Assembly: GCA_020465985.1 (NCBI GenBank)
Contig: JAANYP010000415.1
Coordinates: 169,409-233,408, forward strand
DNA: 64,000 nucleotides
Origin: Centrapalus pauciflorus
Lineage: Eukaryota; Streptophyta; Magnoliopsida; Asterales; Asteraceae
Direction: 5' to 3'
A model generated the notes under the pieces. It was not told the DNA's origin and searched no databases. It worked only from the letters and a program-made list of their open reading frames with translations. Position 1 is the stretch's first letter, and each line of letters opens with the position of its first letter. Positions 33,263-44,366 of the stretch are shown in pieces. Position numbers and translations under genes: made by a program.

Positions 33263-34390
33263 TGTAGGTCCCAAAAGATATCTCAAGTACATAGCTTTAA
33301 GCTGTAGAGGGGGGTGAATACAGCACTCTAAAAACTACACACAATTTTCTCAATGTTTGTATGTATTATTAACAAATGTTAATTACAAACAAGCTTGAAT
33401 GCGGAAAGGTTCAAGCTGAGATGACAGATACAACAGTATGTCTAACTACTCTAAGACTGACTTAAACTAATTACAATGAATACACTCACTAAGAATCACT
33501 CACTGTGTTTACAAGACTCTGAGGAACAGCTTGAACAAGAACAGCTTAGACACTGAGCACTGTTTTATTCAAGCAGACTTGCATGCATGAAAGACACACT
33601 TTGAATGCACGTTTACTCTTGGTTTCAGCACTTAGCTTTTTGGCTTGATCTTTCAAATCTTGGAAGTTTCTTTTTATACTCACTCAGAGGATCTAAGTGA
33701 AGCTTCTTCATTGGACGGAATGAAAAAGGAGAAGTCTTGTTGAAAAGACAAAATAAACTTTTCTGCACCTTTCTGAAAAGCAGACTTGTCTTCATGTGGG
33801 CAGAACTTTTTTCTTTTCACTTTGTCTACTGTTGCATTGCCTTTAACTAAATAAGGAATGTCAACTTTGTGTTTTTATTCCTTGTAAAGGCCTATTTTGA
33901 TAAAAGAAAAAGGTCTGTCACCCTTTTTCAAATAACCTTTTGTCTTCATGTAACAGAACAGCTTGGGCAGGCTGAGCAGTTCTGATTTCCACTTTGTCTT
34001 CGACTTTGTAAACTGATCTTGTGGTCAAAAACAATACATGATGACTTGGAAACACATTCCATAAAGTGTTTAGCCTGTTCACAAAGAACAGGTTCTGTTC
34101 ACAAAAAACAGAACACTTGTAAACTGCCCAAGCTGCTCACCAGTGTAGAGCAGCGTAGACAGTTTATGTCCAACCTGTTCAGCAGACTGAACAGCTTGGG
34201 CAAAACTGCCTTTGTTGCAACACATGCAACATATAGAACAGCTTTAGACTGATATTGCAAATCATTTTCAGGTTTCAATAAGGCATATAACAGGCCTTAA
34301 ATTCAACCTTCAAAAGCATCAACAGGTTTGATTAATAATCTCCCCCTCAGATGCAGAACAGGTTTGACTGAGGCCTTTTTGTGCCTAACA
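33263..34390 (-). repeat. Element D 5' LTR
   Basis: In element sense it starts TGTTAGGCACAAAAAGGCC at 34390 and ends at 33263 with GGGACCTACA. A TATA box (AGTATAAAAAGAAAC) lies near 33676. The words AGCTGTTC/CCTGTTC recur many times. A second polypurine-like tract, GAGGGGGAGATTATT, lies about 45 bp inside the LTR. The right edge abuts C's LTR at TAGAC (34391-34395), which sets the boundary. Its partner 3' LTR is outside the window. Confidence 0.85.
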
Positions 34391-34663
34391 TAGACAAATT
34401 CGAATCTAGCCTAAATTCAAACCTCAACATTCAAACTTATGTTTGAACTTATGTTTTATCTTATGTTTGAATTTATCTTTGAACTTTATGTTTGAACTTC
34501 TTGTAATACATTACACCAAGTTCAAACATACAAACAATGAATATCAAACACACATAATCAAACATATATCAAACACTTTGTTAATATTCAATACCAAGTA
34601 ACTTGACTTACACAAAATGCTATCTAAACTTAGACTGCTATCGTCACACAGGATGTACTAACA
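34391..34663 (-). repeat. Element C 3' LTR, fragment
   Basis: Matches the last 273 bp (plus-strand order) of A's LTRs, ending GGATGTACTAACA beside the polypurine tract. The rest was displaced by the insertion of D and should lie left of the window. Confidence 0.85.
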
Positions 34664-34704
34664 GACTCCCCCTTGACGATAGCTTCTAACTTTTTACATT
34701 TTGT

Positions 34705-37688
34705 CTAATTACTTGAACCATATAGACTACTTCCTGCGTATAAACCTATATCTACACAAATTCTAACTATCTTCTGGAACTTCCTAGCTTCAGATCTCCA
34801 TCCTTCGTGAAAGAAGATAGGTTGATCGTGTAGCTTCTTTAGGTCGTCCTTTGATAGATTTATTAGATGTAATGGATCATACACACGCAAAATAACTTTG
34901 TCTTGAGTATCTTCCATCACGGCTTCAGCAGTTTCATTACCTACATACCACCACTTCATGTTACTTAGAACATCTTGTGGCATCGTCTTCATGGGCACTT
35001 TCTTCAAACACTTTACAGGCTTGTACACCATTCTGGCCCATGGCCTACCTGTATGTGGATCAATCCTTGTTTCATCTTCCACTCTCTTTCCCGTCCTTGG
35101 CTTGAGTCTTTCAAATTTTCCGGATCGGCCCTCCTTTCTGATAATCTTGGTTATAACCTCAGCATAAGGATCCTCACCGATATTGAGTAACTCTTTCCAC
35201 GCCAACTCCTTTACTTCTACCTTCGGCAATGTATTAAATACTCTGAGCGTCCGCCTAAGGTATTGAAGTCCATCTCTTCTTTTCAGTATGAATAGATACA
35301 GTTCTCTGTCGAAGAACTAGCTTATAATCCCACCTGAAAGATTCTCGGAGCCAGGTACTCTCATTCTTCTTTTCATCTTAGGCTCTGTCCTCTTTTCTTC
35401 CTTTCGTAACCATAGATTCAACAGTTCAGGCCTAGATGGCTCTCTCTCAGCTTCCTCTAGTTCAGAGTCTTCTACTGAGGGCAGCTTGATCTCATCGATA
35501 TCAATCACATTGTGATTGTCTTGCACATATAGTTCAGTGATAGGCTGTGAGTTTACGATCACCTCATCAACATTGTCGTCTTCGTCTTCTATCACTTCAT
35601 CGTCTGATTTCCAATCAGCTATGTCTTCTGGCACGAACTCTCCTTCCTCCAATTCTTTAATATCATCTTCAACATCAAACTCTATCTCTTCTTCTTCAAT
35701 ATCCATTAGAGCGTCAATCATCTCGCTCTCATTGGCCTGTGAGGAACTAGCCTCACCTCCTTCAACTCCTGTTTGACTTGGCTCCCCTTGAACTTCAACA
35801 TGCTGAGCAGAAGAAAAATCTACTGGCTCACTATCTTTTTGTGCATCGGGATCATTGCCATCGTCATCTTCTCTTCTCAACTCTTGAACATCTCTGCAAC
35901 TGGTCTCCCCCTGAGCCTTAAGATTTTTCATTAGCTGCTCGAGGAGGGACCTCATGGTTCTGAGCTCAGCAACCTGATCAGCGACAAATGTCTTCAATTC
36001 AATATTTTCTTTATCAATCTTCGCGTTATGCTCTTGAAGCTTGCTGACTGCTTTTGTGAGTTGAAAGAATTGGACTGTCTGGAAGTCCACTTTGATTCGG
36101 AGCTCTGAAAAACGTTGGTTTTCTGTGAAGGTGGATGAAGTGGATGGAATTGATGTGATTGGAGACGGGGTGATTGGTGGTGGAATAGACGGTTGAGCAG
36201 ATGGTGGAGTGGATGGTTGAGCGGATGGAATCTCAGGCTCTGAAACAGAAGCAGACGAAGCTCCCTACATAAACCTGTGCCTTTTGGCCCTTTGCCTAGG
36301 CACTAAAGGAGTAATATCTTCAGCCTCAAAATCAAAGTCATCTTCATCTGAATCTCTATATGCTCTCTTTTCTGTCTCCCTTTCACTTACAACAACCCTT
36401 GATCCATATCTGCCTATCCAAACAGACGAATTAACAGAAGGATTTCAACAGCTGCTGCTTCTACCTCTATCTCTTCAGCTTCTGATGACGACTCAGAGGT
36501 GGTCACTGCTTGACCCTCTACCTCTGGCTGATATTCATTAATTTCACGCAAAAGGTTATCAAAACTAGCTGGAGGCTCTAAGATTGTATCAACTAGCTCG
36601 GTTGTAACCTCTTCTTGGGCCTGAGTCCCCTGTGCCCATATTTCCTCCAAAGTTTCCATTCGAGGATCTATTACTGGTGGCACATCAGAAGGACCTGCAG
36701 CGTCCGATGACGAACCTGCTTCTACCGATTCTTGTATCCTGCTAGAGCTTGGCCTTGACGCCTGAGTAGATCTATCTTGAGCTCTAGGCCTCCCTCTTTG
36801 TTGTACTGGAGGACATTGCTGTTGTTGCTGCTGCTGCTACTGTGGTTGTACTTGCTGTGGCTGCGGCCCTTCCCCAGCCCAATTCGCACCCTCCGGGGCT
36901 TCAAAATCTGGATTTACCACGACACCAAAAAGAGGTGCATCCAGTGGTCTAACCACGTCATCCCTTCGGGCGTTGTGTGATTGACAATCAGCAAAAATTC
37001 ACTTATCGATAACAGCGATACTCTGAATATCTGGCAACTGCGGTAAGTTCGGCAAGAAGTGTCTAATCAGCATCATTACGAATCTTGGATACATCAGAAA
37101 CCTTTCCCTTGCTGGAGCAGTTATTTGATGAACAAACTCCGCAAAGAACATCTCGGAGTAGCTGAATTGCTTATTATACACCAGTGCGATCATCGCCGAC
37201 TGCATCTTTGACACAATATAATCGAATCTGGCCTTCTTAGGTGCAAAGCACACCATAAAGACATGTGCCAAGTACCTCCATTGGCCTATCAGACCACTCT
37301 TCATATATGAGGCTTTGGCGATATCCAGTCCATACCCCATTCTTAAAAAGGCTGCTTGCCTTACTTCCAAGGTGAAGTCAATAGGCCCAGCTTCCTATTC
37401 GACTGATCCCAGCTGCAAAACTCTTCGAAGCATATCTGCAGAAAATACAAGGGGCTGCCCCGCGATTCTAGTCCTCAACACCTTCGGTGTCACCGTACAA
37501 TCAACTTGCAAGTGATCCCAAAACTGTCTGACATAAGGCAGTACGATCTGCACATTGTGAAAAAGGGCATACGACACCCTGGAATTGGCTAAGAAATCCA
37601 CCATTTGTCGAAACGCATGAGCTTCAGGAAGCTCACGATTCGGCGAAACAACCATATTATGCTTTTGAAAGAAAGCTCTTTCACCCAT
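34705..37688 (-). pseudogene. Element C aORF (complete layout, several stops)
   Basis: Starts MGERAFFQKHN. First domain 36999-37688, broken by TAG at 37395-37397 and closed by a UGA at 36999-37001 at exactly the place of A's UGA. Then a glutamine run with TAG at 36837-36839 and a glutamate-rich linker, with a frameshift near 36420-36470. Next come TAG at 36265-36267, a proline-rich section, the coiled coil and an acidic stretch. TAG at 35317-35319 stands where A and B have tryptophan, and the C-terminal domain follows (LAWKELLNIGEDPY, YDPLHLINLSKDDL). It shows the full layout that A and B each lack in part. Function unknown. Confidence 0.8.
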
Positions 37689-39210
37689 ATCTGCACATTA
37701 AAGAATAAAATATATTAGAAGGGACAAAATAAAAATGAAACTTGTTTAAATTCAAATTTATTTTATTTTGAACTTATGTAAGTTCAAAATCCAACACATA
37801 TGAATTTCTACAAGTTTGACGTTAATATTATTCAAACATTTCGATTTTAATAGCAAACTCGAATGACATGTTCGAATTTGACTTGAATTCGATTTTGCTG
37901 ACAAGTTCGAATTTACTGACAAATTCGAACTATATGAACAAAGTCGAAGTCGGCACTTTCAAACACAAATCCAAGATTTAAACCATTTTAGACATAGAAA
38001 ATAGCATTCACTAGTCCTAGTAGGTTCTAATCGAAGATATATGTCACTTATTTGAAATATCACCGATTAAACTTTGTGATTTTGAATCACAAAGTTCAAA
38101 ACCCTTAAAACATCAAATGTAATCGATTTTTGCTAAAATTGAGTCCTAAACTACCTAAATATTGCATATCAATGATGTTTATACCTAGATTTGGTTATAG
38201 GATCGAACACAAAGGAACAAAACTTCTATGAATAGATGAAAAATTCGAATCGGTAAAGTCGAATGACAAACTCGAAATCGCTCAGATAAGTTTGAAGTAC
38301 TAAACTCGAAGGTAGGTAACAACGAATGTTCACTGTTGACCTTTAAATACTAACCACATTCGAATTTGACTTCAAATTCGACTTTACTGACAATTTCGAC
38401 TTTGTCTTAAATTCGAATTTAAATGAAAATTTTGAAAATCTTTGAATAAAATTCAACTTTTTCAACTTTTCCAACTTGTTCGTGTAACGGAACAAACTAT
38501 GCAAAATTCATTTACACTAAGTACAAGATTTTCACGCAATGTTTGTTTAGTCAACTAAAAATGCATCCTCAGTAACTTTGACCTTTTTCCTAGATAAAAT
38601 AAAATAAAATGAAATAAAATAAAATAAAATAAAAAATAAGTTAAGATAAAGTAAAATTTTGAACAAAATTTAAACTTAAACTAATCTATAATACTTTTAA
38701 AATGTACATCCTATACTTAACACTAACAGAATATTTTTGGCGAGAAGGTCAAAGAAAGGTTCAATCAGATAGCGGTGTCAAATACACACTTTCAGTATCT
38801 TACTTTCACACTTAGAAATTTTTTTGATTCCTTTGATTGTTTGTCGTGACACACATTTCTAGACGATTGTTGGTATTATTTTCCCTTTAAACATGTTACA
38901 CTTTTGAATATCCCTTGGCCTTTTTATTTATCAAGAAATTACCTTACGTGACTCATATTTAGACATACTTTTATGATCAAGGCATACACACAATGATTAT
39001 AACTTTTCGGTATTGCAAATTTTCTTTAAAAGGTAAACGTCAGACACAGTTCTGTATTTACATACAACATAGTGTCTTAGTTTGTCTTAAAGTTTATTTT
39101 AAAGCTAGCAAGACAGCGGTGACAGGTCTGTACGGACGTACAACAAAGCGACATATCTTGCTAACTCGAGTTAAACCAGAGGCAACAGGTCTGTACTTAC
39201 GTACAACATA
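37689..39210 (-). other. Element C post-pol spacer
   Basis: About 1.5 kb without a gene. Next to the aORF ATG the minus strand reads TTTAATGTGCAGATATGG, a good splice acceptor. TTCGAATTT words are common at 37860-38460. An (AAAAT)n microsatellite lies at 38594-38640. The three hairpin motifs seen in B lie at 39030-39210. Confidence 0.65.
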
Positions 39211-39734
39211 GGCTTGACGGTAAGATCACGCCTACCGAAACACAGAGACTACCACGGTGATATACGAACGACTTAGAACGCCCCTACACGATGATTCTCT
39301 CCTCACGAAACTCTCTGATTGCAATCAAGTGTGAGATCGCCTTCTGCTAATCGTCTGACAAATTCTGCAAAAGTCTGATAATTAATCGAATTAACCCTTA
39401 ATTATACTGACAGATTCGAGTTTGTCTAAGACAAATTCGAATCTGGCCCAAGGCCTATTCGAACTTGTCCTACTAGACAAATTCGAATCTAGCCTAAATT
39501 TGAACCTCAACATTCAAACTTATGTTTTATCTTATGTTTGAATTTATCTTTGAACTTTATGTTTGAACTTCTTGTAATACATTACACCAAGTTCAAACAT
39601 ACAAACAATCAATATCAAACACACATAATCAAACATATATCAAACACTTTGTTAATATTCAATACCAAGTAACTTGACTTACACAAAATGCTATCTAAAC
39701 TTAGACTGCTATCGTCACACAGGATGTACTAACA
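39211..39734 (-). repeat. Element C 5' LTR, inner end deleted
   Basis: Begins abruptly inside LTR sequence at GGCTTGACGGTAAGATCACG (compare 305-324) and ends GGATGTACTAACA. About 70 bp of the primer-site end is missing. Confidence 0.85.
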
Positions 39735-39829
39735 ATTAACTCAAATATGTGTCACGTGATGGTTCCACGTATAACTCAATAAGTCGCCCAACTCAATAAT
39801 AATATTATAATAATAAAAACTAGAGTTGT

Positions 39830-40660
39830 TCATAATTTTTTTTGTTCAAAAAAAATATAAAATATGAATGTGTCGTAGCTTTTGTCATTCAAGAAAGTTA
39901 AAGACTTGAATGGATCGTAGTACCTTTCATTTGGAAAAATTAAAAAATTGAATAATTTGTGTTTTTCTAATTTCAAACAAAAAATACGAACCATATTATT
40001 TTTTAGTTTTTCCAAACAAAAAAAATATAAATCATTCTAGTTTTTTAATTTTTCAGTCTAAATGGGTTATATTTATTTATTTGAAAAACTAAAAATCAAA
40101 ATGGGTTGCAATATTTTCATTCGGAAAAACTATAAACCGGAATAATTCATAGTTTTTATTCGTTGTTAAAAACACAAAAATAAATGGTTGCAATTACTTT
40201 GTTAGAAAAACAAAAATCAGAATGATATACAGTTTTTTGTATAAAAAAAATCTAAAGTATGAATGGGTCGTAAATTTTGTCATTCGGAAAAACTAAAACT
40301 TGAATGGATTGTAATTCGTTACGTTCATTAAAAAGCTTAACAATTTGTAATTTTTTAATTCCAAATGAATTATCACAAATGAAAAAGTATTGCGACCCAT
40401 TCATTTTTTTAGTTTTTCTAGGAATGGAAAAAGTATGAATAATGGTGGTTTATAGTTTTTCTAAATGAAAATTACTGAGACTCGTTTGATTTTTGTATTT
40501 CTAAATAAAACAAAACCATGACCCATTTAAATTGAAAAAACTAAAATCTCGAACGATTTGTATTATATTATTCGGAAAAACTAAGAAAATGATTGTTCGT
40601 AGTTTTTTTCATTTGTAAAAAGTGAAATTTGAAATGATTCGTAGTATTTTTCGTTCATAT
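39830..40660. repeat. Decayed ~40-bp repeat array
   Basis: Variants of GAATGGGTCGTAGTTTTT and TCATTCGGAAAAACTAAAA alternate every 40-45 bp over some 800 bp, with several units in reverse orientation after 40380. No open frame fits. It looks like an old minisatellite or a tandemly duplicated foldback element. Confidence 0.6.
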
Positions 40661-42165
40661 TATATATAATTGTGAATAAATAATCAAATATTATCTAACC
40701 GTAAATATTCAGAATATAAATTAAAAAAAATTTAAGGTTATAAAAAATTATAATTACAAATAAATAAATTTAATGAATTCAAAAAATAGTTACTAAAGAT
40801 ATTAATAATATAATTAAATAAATTAATAATAATTGAAAATAAAAACTAAAATTTTATTAAAAAATTTCACAACAAAAATTGGAACATAAATTATGTTTAT
40901 TTTGGTGTTTATAAAATCTTACAAAATTTAAAAAAATTAAGTTTTAATTTGATATATAACTATTATTAATAAAAATATGAAAAATGTAACTATTTTTTAT
41001 AACGAAAAAGTTGTTGGTGACCTGCTAAACAGGTTTGCAGGTTACCAATTGTGTATTATAGATAGAAGTATAAAAAGTTGTTACTATAAACGATAAACAT
41101 TATAAAAGTCAATGTTATTAATGAAAGGAAATAAATAATGTTACTATTAATGATAAAAATGACAAAAGTTGTTACTATTTTTTGTCATTTACCCTTATTT
41201 GAAAATGACATATTAATCATAACATCAACTGTATGTTCATAGACGACATGTGTGGACAACTACCTTTATTTGGATAAATGATGTACAACCGAAAGACATG
41301 TAACCAATTGAAAATTTTTGTCGTTCGTCAGTTTGCACAGGTACACTACTAGTTACCAGAAAAAAAAAAACAAAATTGATGGTTTGTTCCTTACATATGG
41401 GCCAAGGGTCATAAAGATTGTGCATCGTTCAATGGCACACCATGCACATCATCGGTCATACGGCAAAACAGATTCATTTACTTGATCGATTGTAGGAAGG
41501 GCCATAGCCCTGTACAGCCTGAGCCACTACACAAGCCCCCAAATATTTGAGGACTCTAATTTGATATCTATAGCCCAATGTGTATGTGTATCTAAAAAAG
41601 CTCATTTGGTATGCTATTTCATGTGAGAGTCGAGCGGCCTGGCCTCCTGAAATTTGGAACGCCAAAGGACGCAGACTTCGCAAATCAAATCTACGAGAGA
41701 GAGGAGTAAAATACGAAGGGTTGTGTGCATGAAATTCAAAGAGACGTCCTATTGAACTATGGCTGCCAACGAATTTAAGAAGCGAATCAATCATACACAA
41801 ACTTTAACATTGAAATTACCATCAACGTTCAAATTATTTTCAATGAATCAACGTTCAAATCGAAGATTCAAAGGTATTTTTTATATCAACCGACAATTGA
41901 TAATCTATTAATCTGAAAATCTTGTTCTTCGATTTGAAGCCACTGATTTTGATCAACGTTAAACGATTTGTAGCCACCGATTTAAATTTATCATCTATTG
42001 AAACTATTGTTGTCTTGCAGTCATACTTTTCGACTGTCTTCGCCTCTTCTGCTCTTCAAAGACAACAGATTTCGATTTCCTCTTGGCTCTTGCTCTTCAC
42101 AAATCAGAAATCAAATTGGGGACAAAGTCAGATTTCCATTTCCTCTTGGCTCTTGCTCTCTCATA
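40661..42165. other. AT-rich intergenic DNA, no confident gene
   Basis: Mostly AT-rich sequence without codon structure. One exception is 41474-41800 (minus), an open stretch of 108 codons with more balanced composition (PLSRRFDLRSL, AFQISGGQAARLSHEIAYQ). I do not recognise it; it might be a decayed gene or transposon fragment. No splice sites or homologous partner in the window support it. Confidence 0.4.
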
Positions 42166-42510
42166 GGGCTATTATAAAACACAATCCGAACTTTTATGAT
42201 TTTTTCGGTTTTTAACCATTCAATTTTTTTTCCAACCAATCAAAACACTACACTTTTTATTTTCGATTAGTTTAATCAATATACTTTGAATTTATTGGTT
42301 TAGCCATTCATTTTTGGCCGGTAACCTGTTTGACCGGTCATTTGTTGTTTATGTATATAAATGAATTAGAGTTATTATAAAAAAACCATTCGAACTTTCA
42401 TAGTTCTTTTTTTTTTAACCACTTTATTAGTTTTCAGTGATCTAATCTCTAATTTAATTTGATGTTCAGAGTTTTGTAATTTCTATTATTATATTGCTCA
42501 TAATATCAAA

Positions 42511-44197
42511 TGTAACATCCCGGATTTGAGCCTGGTACGTGGATTTAATTTACTGGCTCTTTATTTTAATATTATTGCGTTGATCCAATTAAATTCCGTT
42601 TCGTGGATTTAACGTGTCGAGACCGAGTGATACGTGTCTCCGAGTTAATAATTAGTGGATTATTATTATTTATGAGATCGTGGATTTAATTGGGTTAAAA
42701 TGATATTAATAGTGAAAAAGTGATATTGGGTTCGGATTAATCGGGTTCGGGATTTCTGATTATAGAAAGTGTATATATATGGATAATCTTGAGCACGTAT
42801 CTTCTTTTTCCTTCCTTTGCTTTCAAAATCAGAAACGTGGGTGTGTGTGTGTATGTGAATCTCCTGGACAGCAAGGAATCAAAGCTTGGTTGCTGAGAAT
42901 TGGTCATCTCCTTCACCACCTTTAGTGTTCTTGAGTTCAAGGTAAAGATTTGTGAGTTTAATTGATGAAAATTCGTGTATGTGTATGTGTAAATGTAAGG
43001 GTTAGTTTCTGGAGGTCTCATGGGTTTTGTATGAGAGTTTTGTGGAATACTTGGGTTGAAAAATCGGGTTTTGGAGGAAAAGACCTCCTGGTTCTGCCAT
43101 GGAAGTCGACTGGTACTGCTGCTGTTACATCGTGAGCGCGGGCGCGATGGCCTCGGCGCGACCGCGATGGCGGCGCGACCGAGTTGCCTGGGCGCGGGCC
43201 CGCGATGCGGTAGGTTCTGTCGGGGGTTTTCGGGCGTGGACCGTTCGTTCGGGGTGGTTCTGTGGGTTGTGTTTGCTTATAATAAATGTGTTTGGGTTAT
43301 TGTCTATTGGTCGGGTTATATTAATCTGTGGGAGTCCGTGTTAATTACAGGTTCGAGTCGACAGCGTTCTGACCAGCGATAGAGTTTTAGGTCATCGTTG
43401 CTTTCGGGTATTGGTGAGTACTCGAGTTCTTTACAAAATGCGCGTAATCTTTTACGAGTCAGTTATGTGTTGTGAATTGTGTATGTGAAATAGAGATGCG
43501 ACGCAGGTATGATATTATCTGCCATATATGTGCTACACGTGTTTGAATTGCAGGTGTCCGCGATATGTGATCGCGCAGGCTGACTTTCCCTAACCAGTCC
43601 CGAGATATGAGACTGTGTATATACAGTAGTGATATTCCCAGGTCGCTCATGTGCCTATTGAGTAGCTAACCGCTGCTGTGTGCGGCCTGTTAGCTGGGCA
43701 ACGTGGTCCCCTTTGAGCAGAGATATGTGTTATGCATCGAGTTGCATATGTGTGTCGAGATATATGTGTTGTGTATGCTATGTGTTCTTACCTGCAGTGT
43801 CTAACCCTCGCATACTCACGAGCTGTCCAGCTTATGTTTTCGAGTCTTGTGTGTGTCTCAGGCAGTCATATCGTGGGGTCGCAGCCACAGTCGCAGCAGC
43901 CGAAGTGATTCAGAGGTCGAGGGTGTTTGTTGATTGCCGTTGTTAGACCTTAGAGCTGTTGTCTGTATTTTGTACTGGATCAGTATTATGTTAGCTTTCA
44001 GTAATCCGTGTTTATCAGTATTCAGTTGTGTTTATGTATCAGTGTCAGTTATGAGACGATGTATGACTCCATGTTAAAGTTTTAAATTATAAGTGTTTTC
44101 CGCTAATCCTGTGACATGTGCATTATGAGATGATTGCGTTATTGCCACCTGTGTATTGTATTGACGTGGCATTTATGTGAGAATTGTGGGTGTTACA
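42511..44197 (+). repeat. Element J 5' LTR
   Basis: TGTAACATCCCGG...TGTTACA. A TATA-like GTGTATATATATGG lies near 42770, followed by a GT run near 42838. A CpG-rich block at 43130-43215 contains repeated GGCGCGACCG. Open frames inside the LTR occur in both copies and are not genes. Confidence 0.93.
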
Positions 44198-44366
44198 GCT
44201 TGGTATCAGAGCTTGTGGTTTCAGTATTGAGTATCAGTGGATGCTTGTGCTCTTACCGTGTTCAGATCTGTGGGATTCTTCCCTGAGACTGAGTTTAGCG
44301 GAATTAACTGACCTAGCTTATTGTATAACGCTGGGTGGTCGATCTGTTATCTTACCTTTGTGATAT
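44198..44366 (+). promoter_or_regulatory. Element J primer-binding site and leader
   Basis: GCTTGGTATCAGAGC directly follows the LTR: a perfect initiator tRNA-Met complement. The leader runs to the gag ATG at 44367 (MQVIMADHGEG; the second ATG, at 44379, may be the true start). Confidence 0.85.

Larger units (their letters stand above)
1..34390 (-). mobile_element. Copia element D (minus), split by E and A, 3' end outside the window
   Basis: Pieces in element order: 5' LTR 33263-34390, gag 30447-33200, pol 27122-30397, spacer and internal promoter 26465-27121, then (after E) aORF 16563-18072, then (after A) aORF 1-236. They are joined because all lie on the minus strand in the order expected of one element, and because the aORF reads on across the A insertion. 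The E side is less certain, since bases were lost there. D sits in the left LTR of element C. Confidence 0.75.
34391..39734 (-). mobile_element. Copia element C (minus), same family as A and B, lacking gag and pol
   Basis: Left (3') LTR fragment 34391-34663, interrupted by D, then polypurine tract 34664-34676, aORF, long post-pol spacer and an incomplete 5' LTR (39211-39734). At 39210/39211 the spacer is fused to the LTR interior, so the inner end of the 5' LTR, the primer site, gag and pol are all gone. C keeps the most complete aORF and spacer of the family. Its right flank, starting ATTAA at 39735, is the original insertion site. Confidence 0.85.

Noticed and set aside
38594..38640. AAAAT repeat as a functional site
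   Set aside because: Simple microsatellite in a spacer; nothing beyond slippage is needed to explain it.
43056..43382. Open frame of 108 codons, repeated at 49638-49964
   Set aside because: Both lie at the same place in the two LTRs of J; they are duplicated LTR sequence with no codon signature.
44198..44220. tRNA gene at TGGTATCAGAGC sites
   Set aside because: Only the complement of a tRNA 3' end is present beside each LTR; no cloverleaf or box A/B sequence follows.
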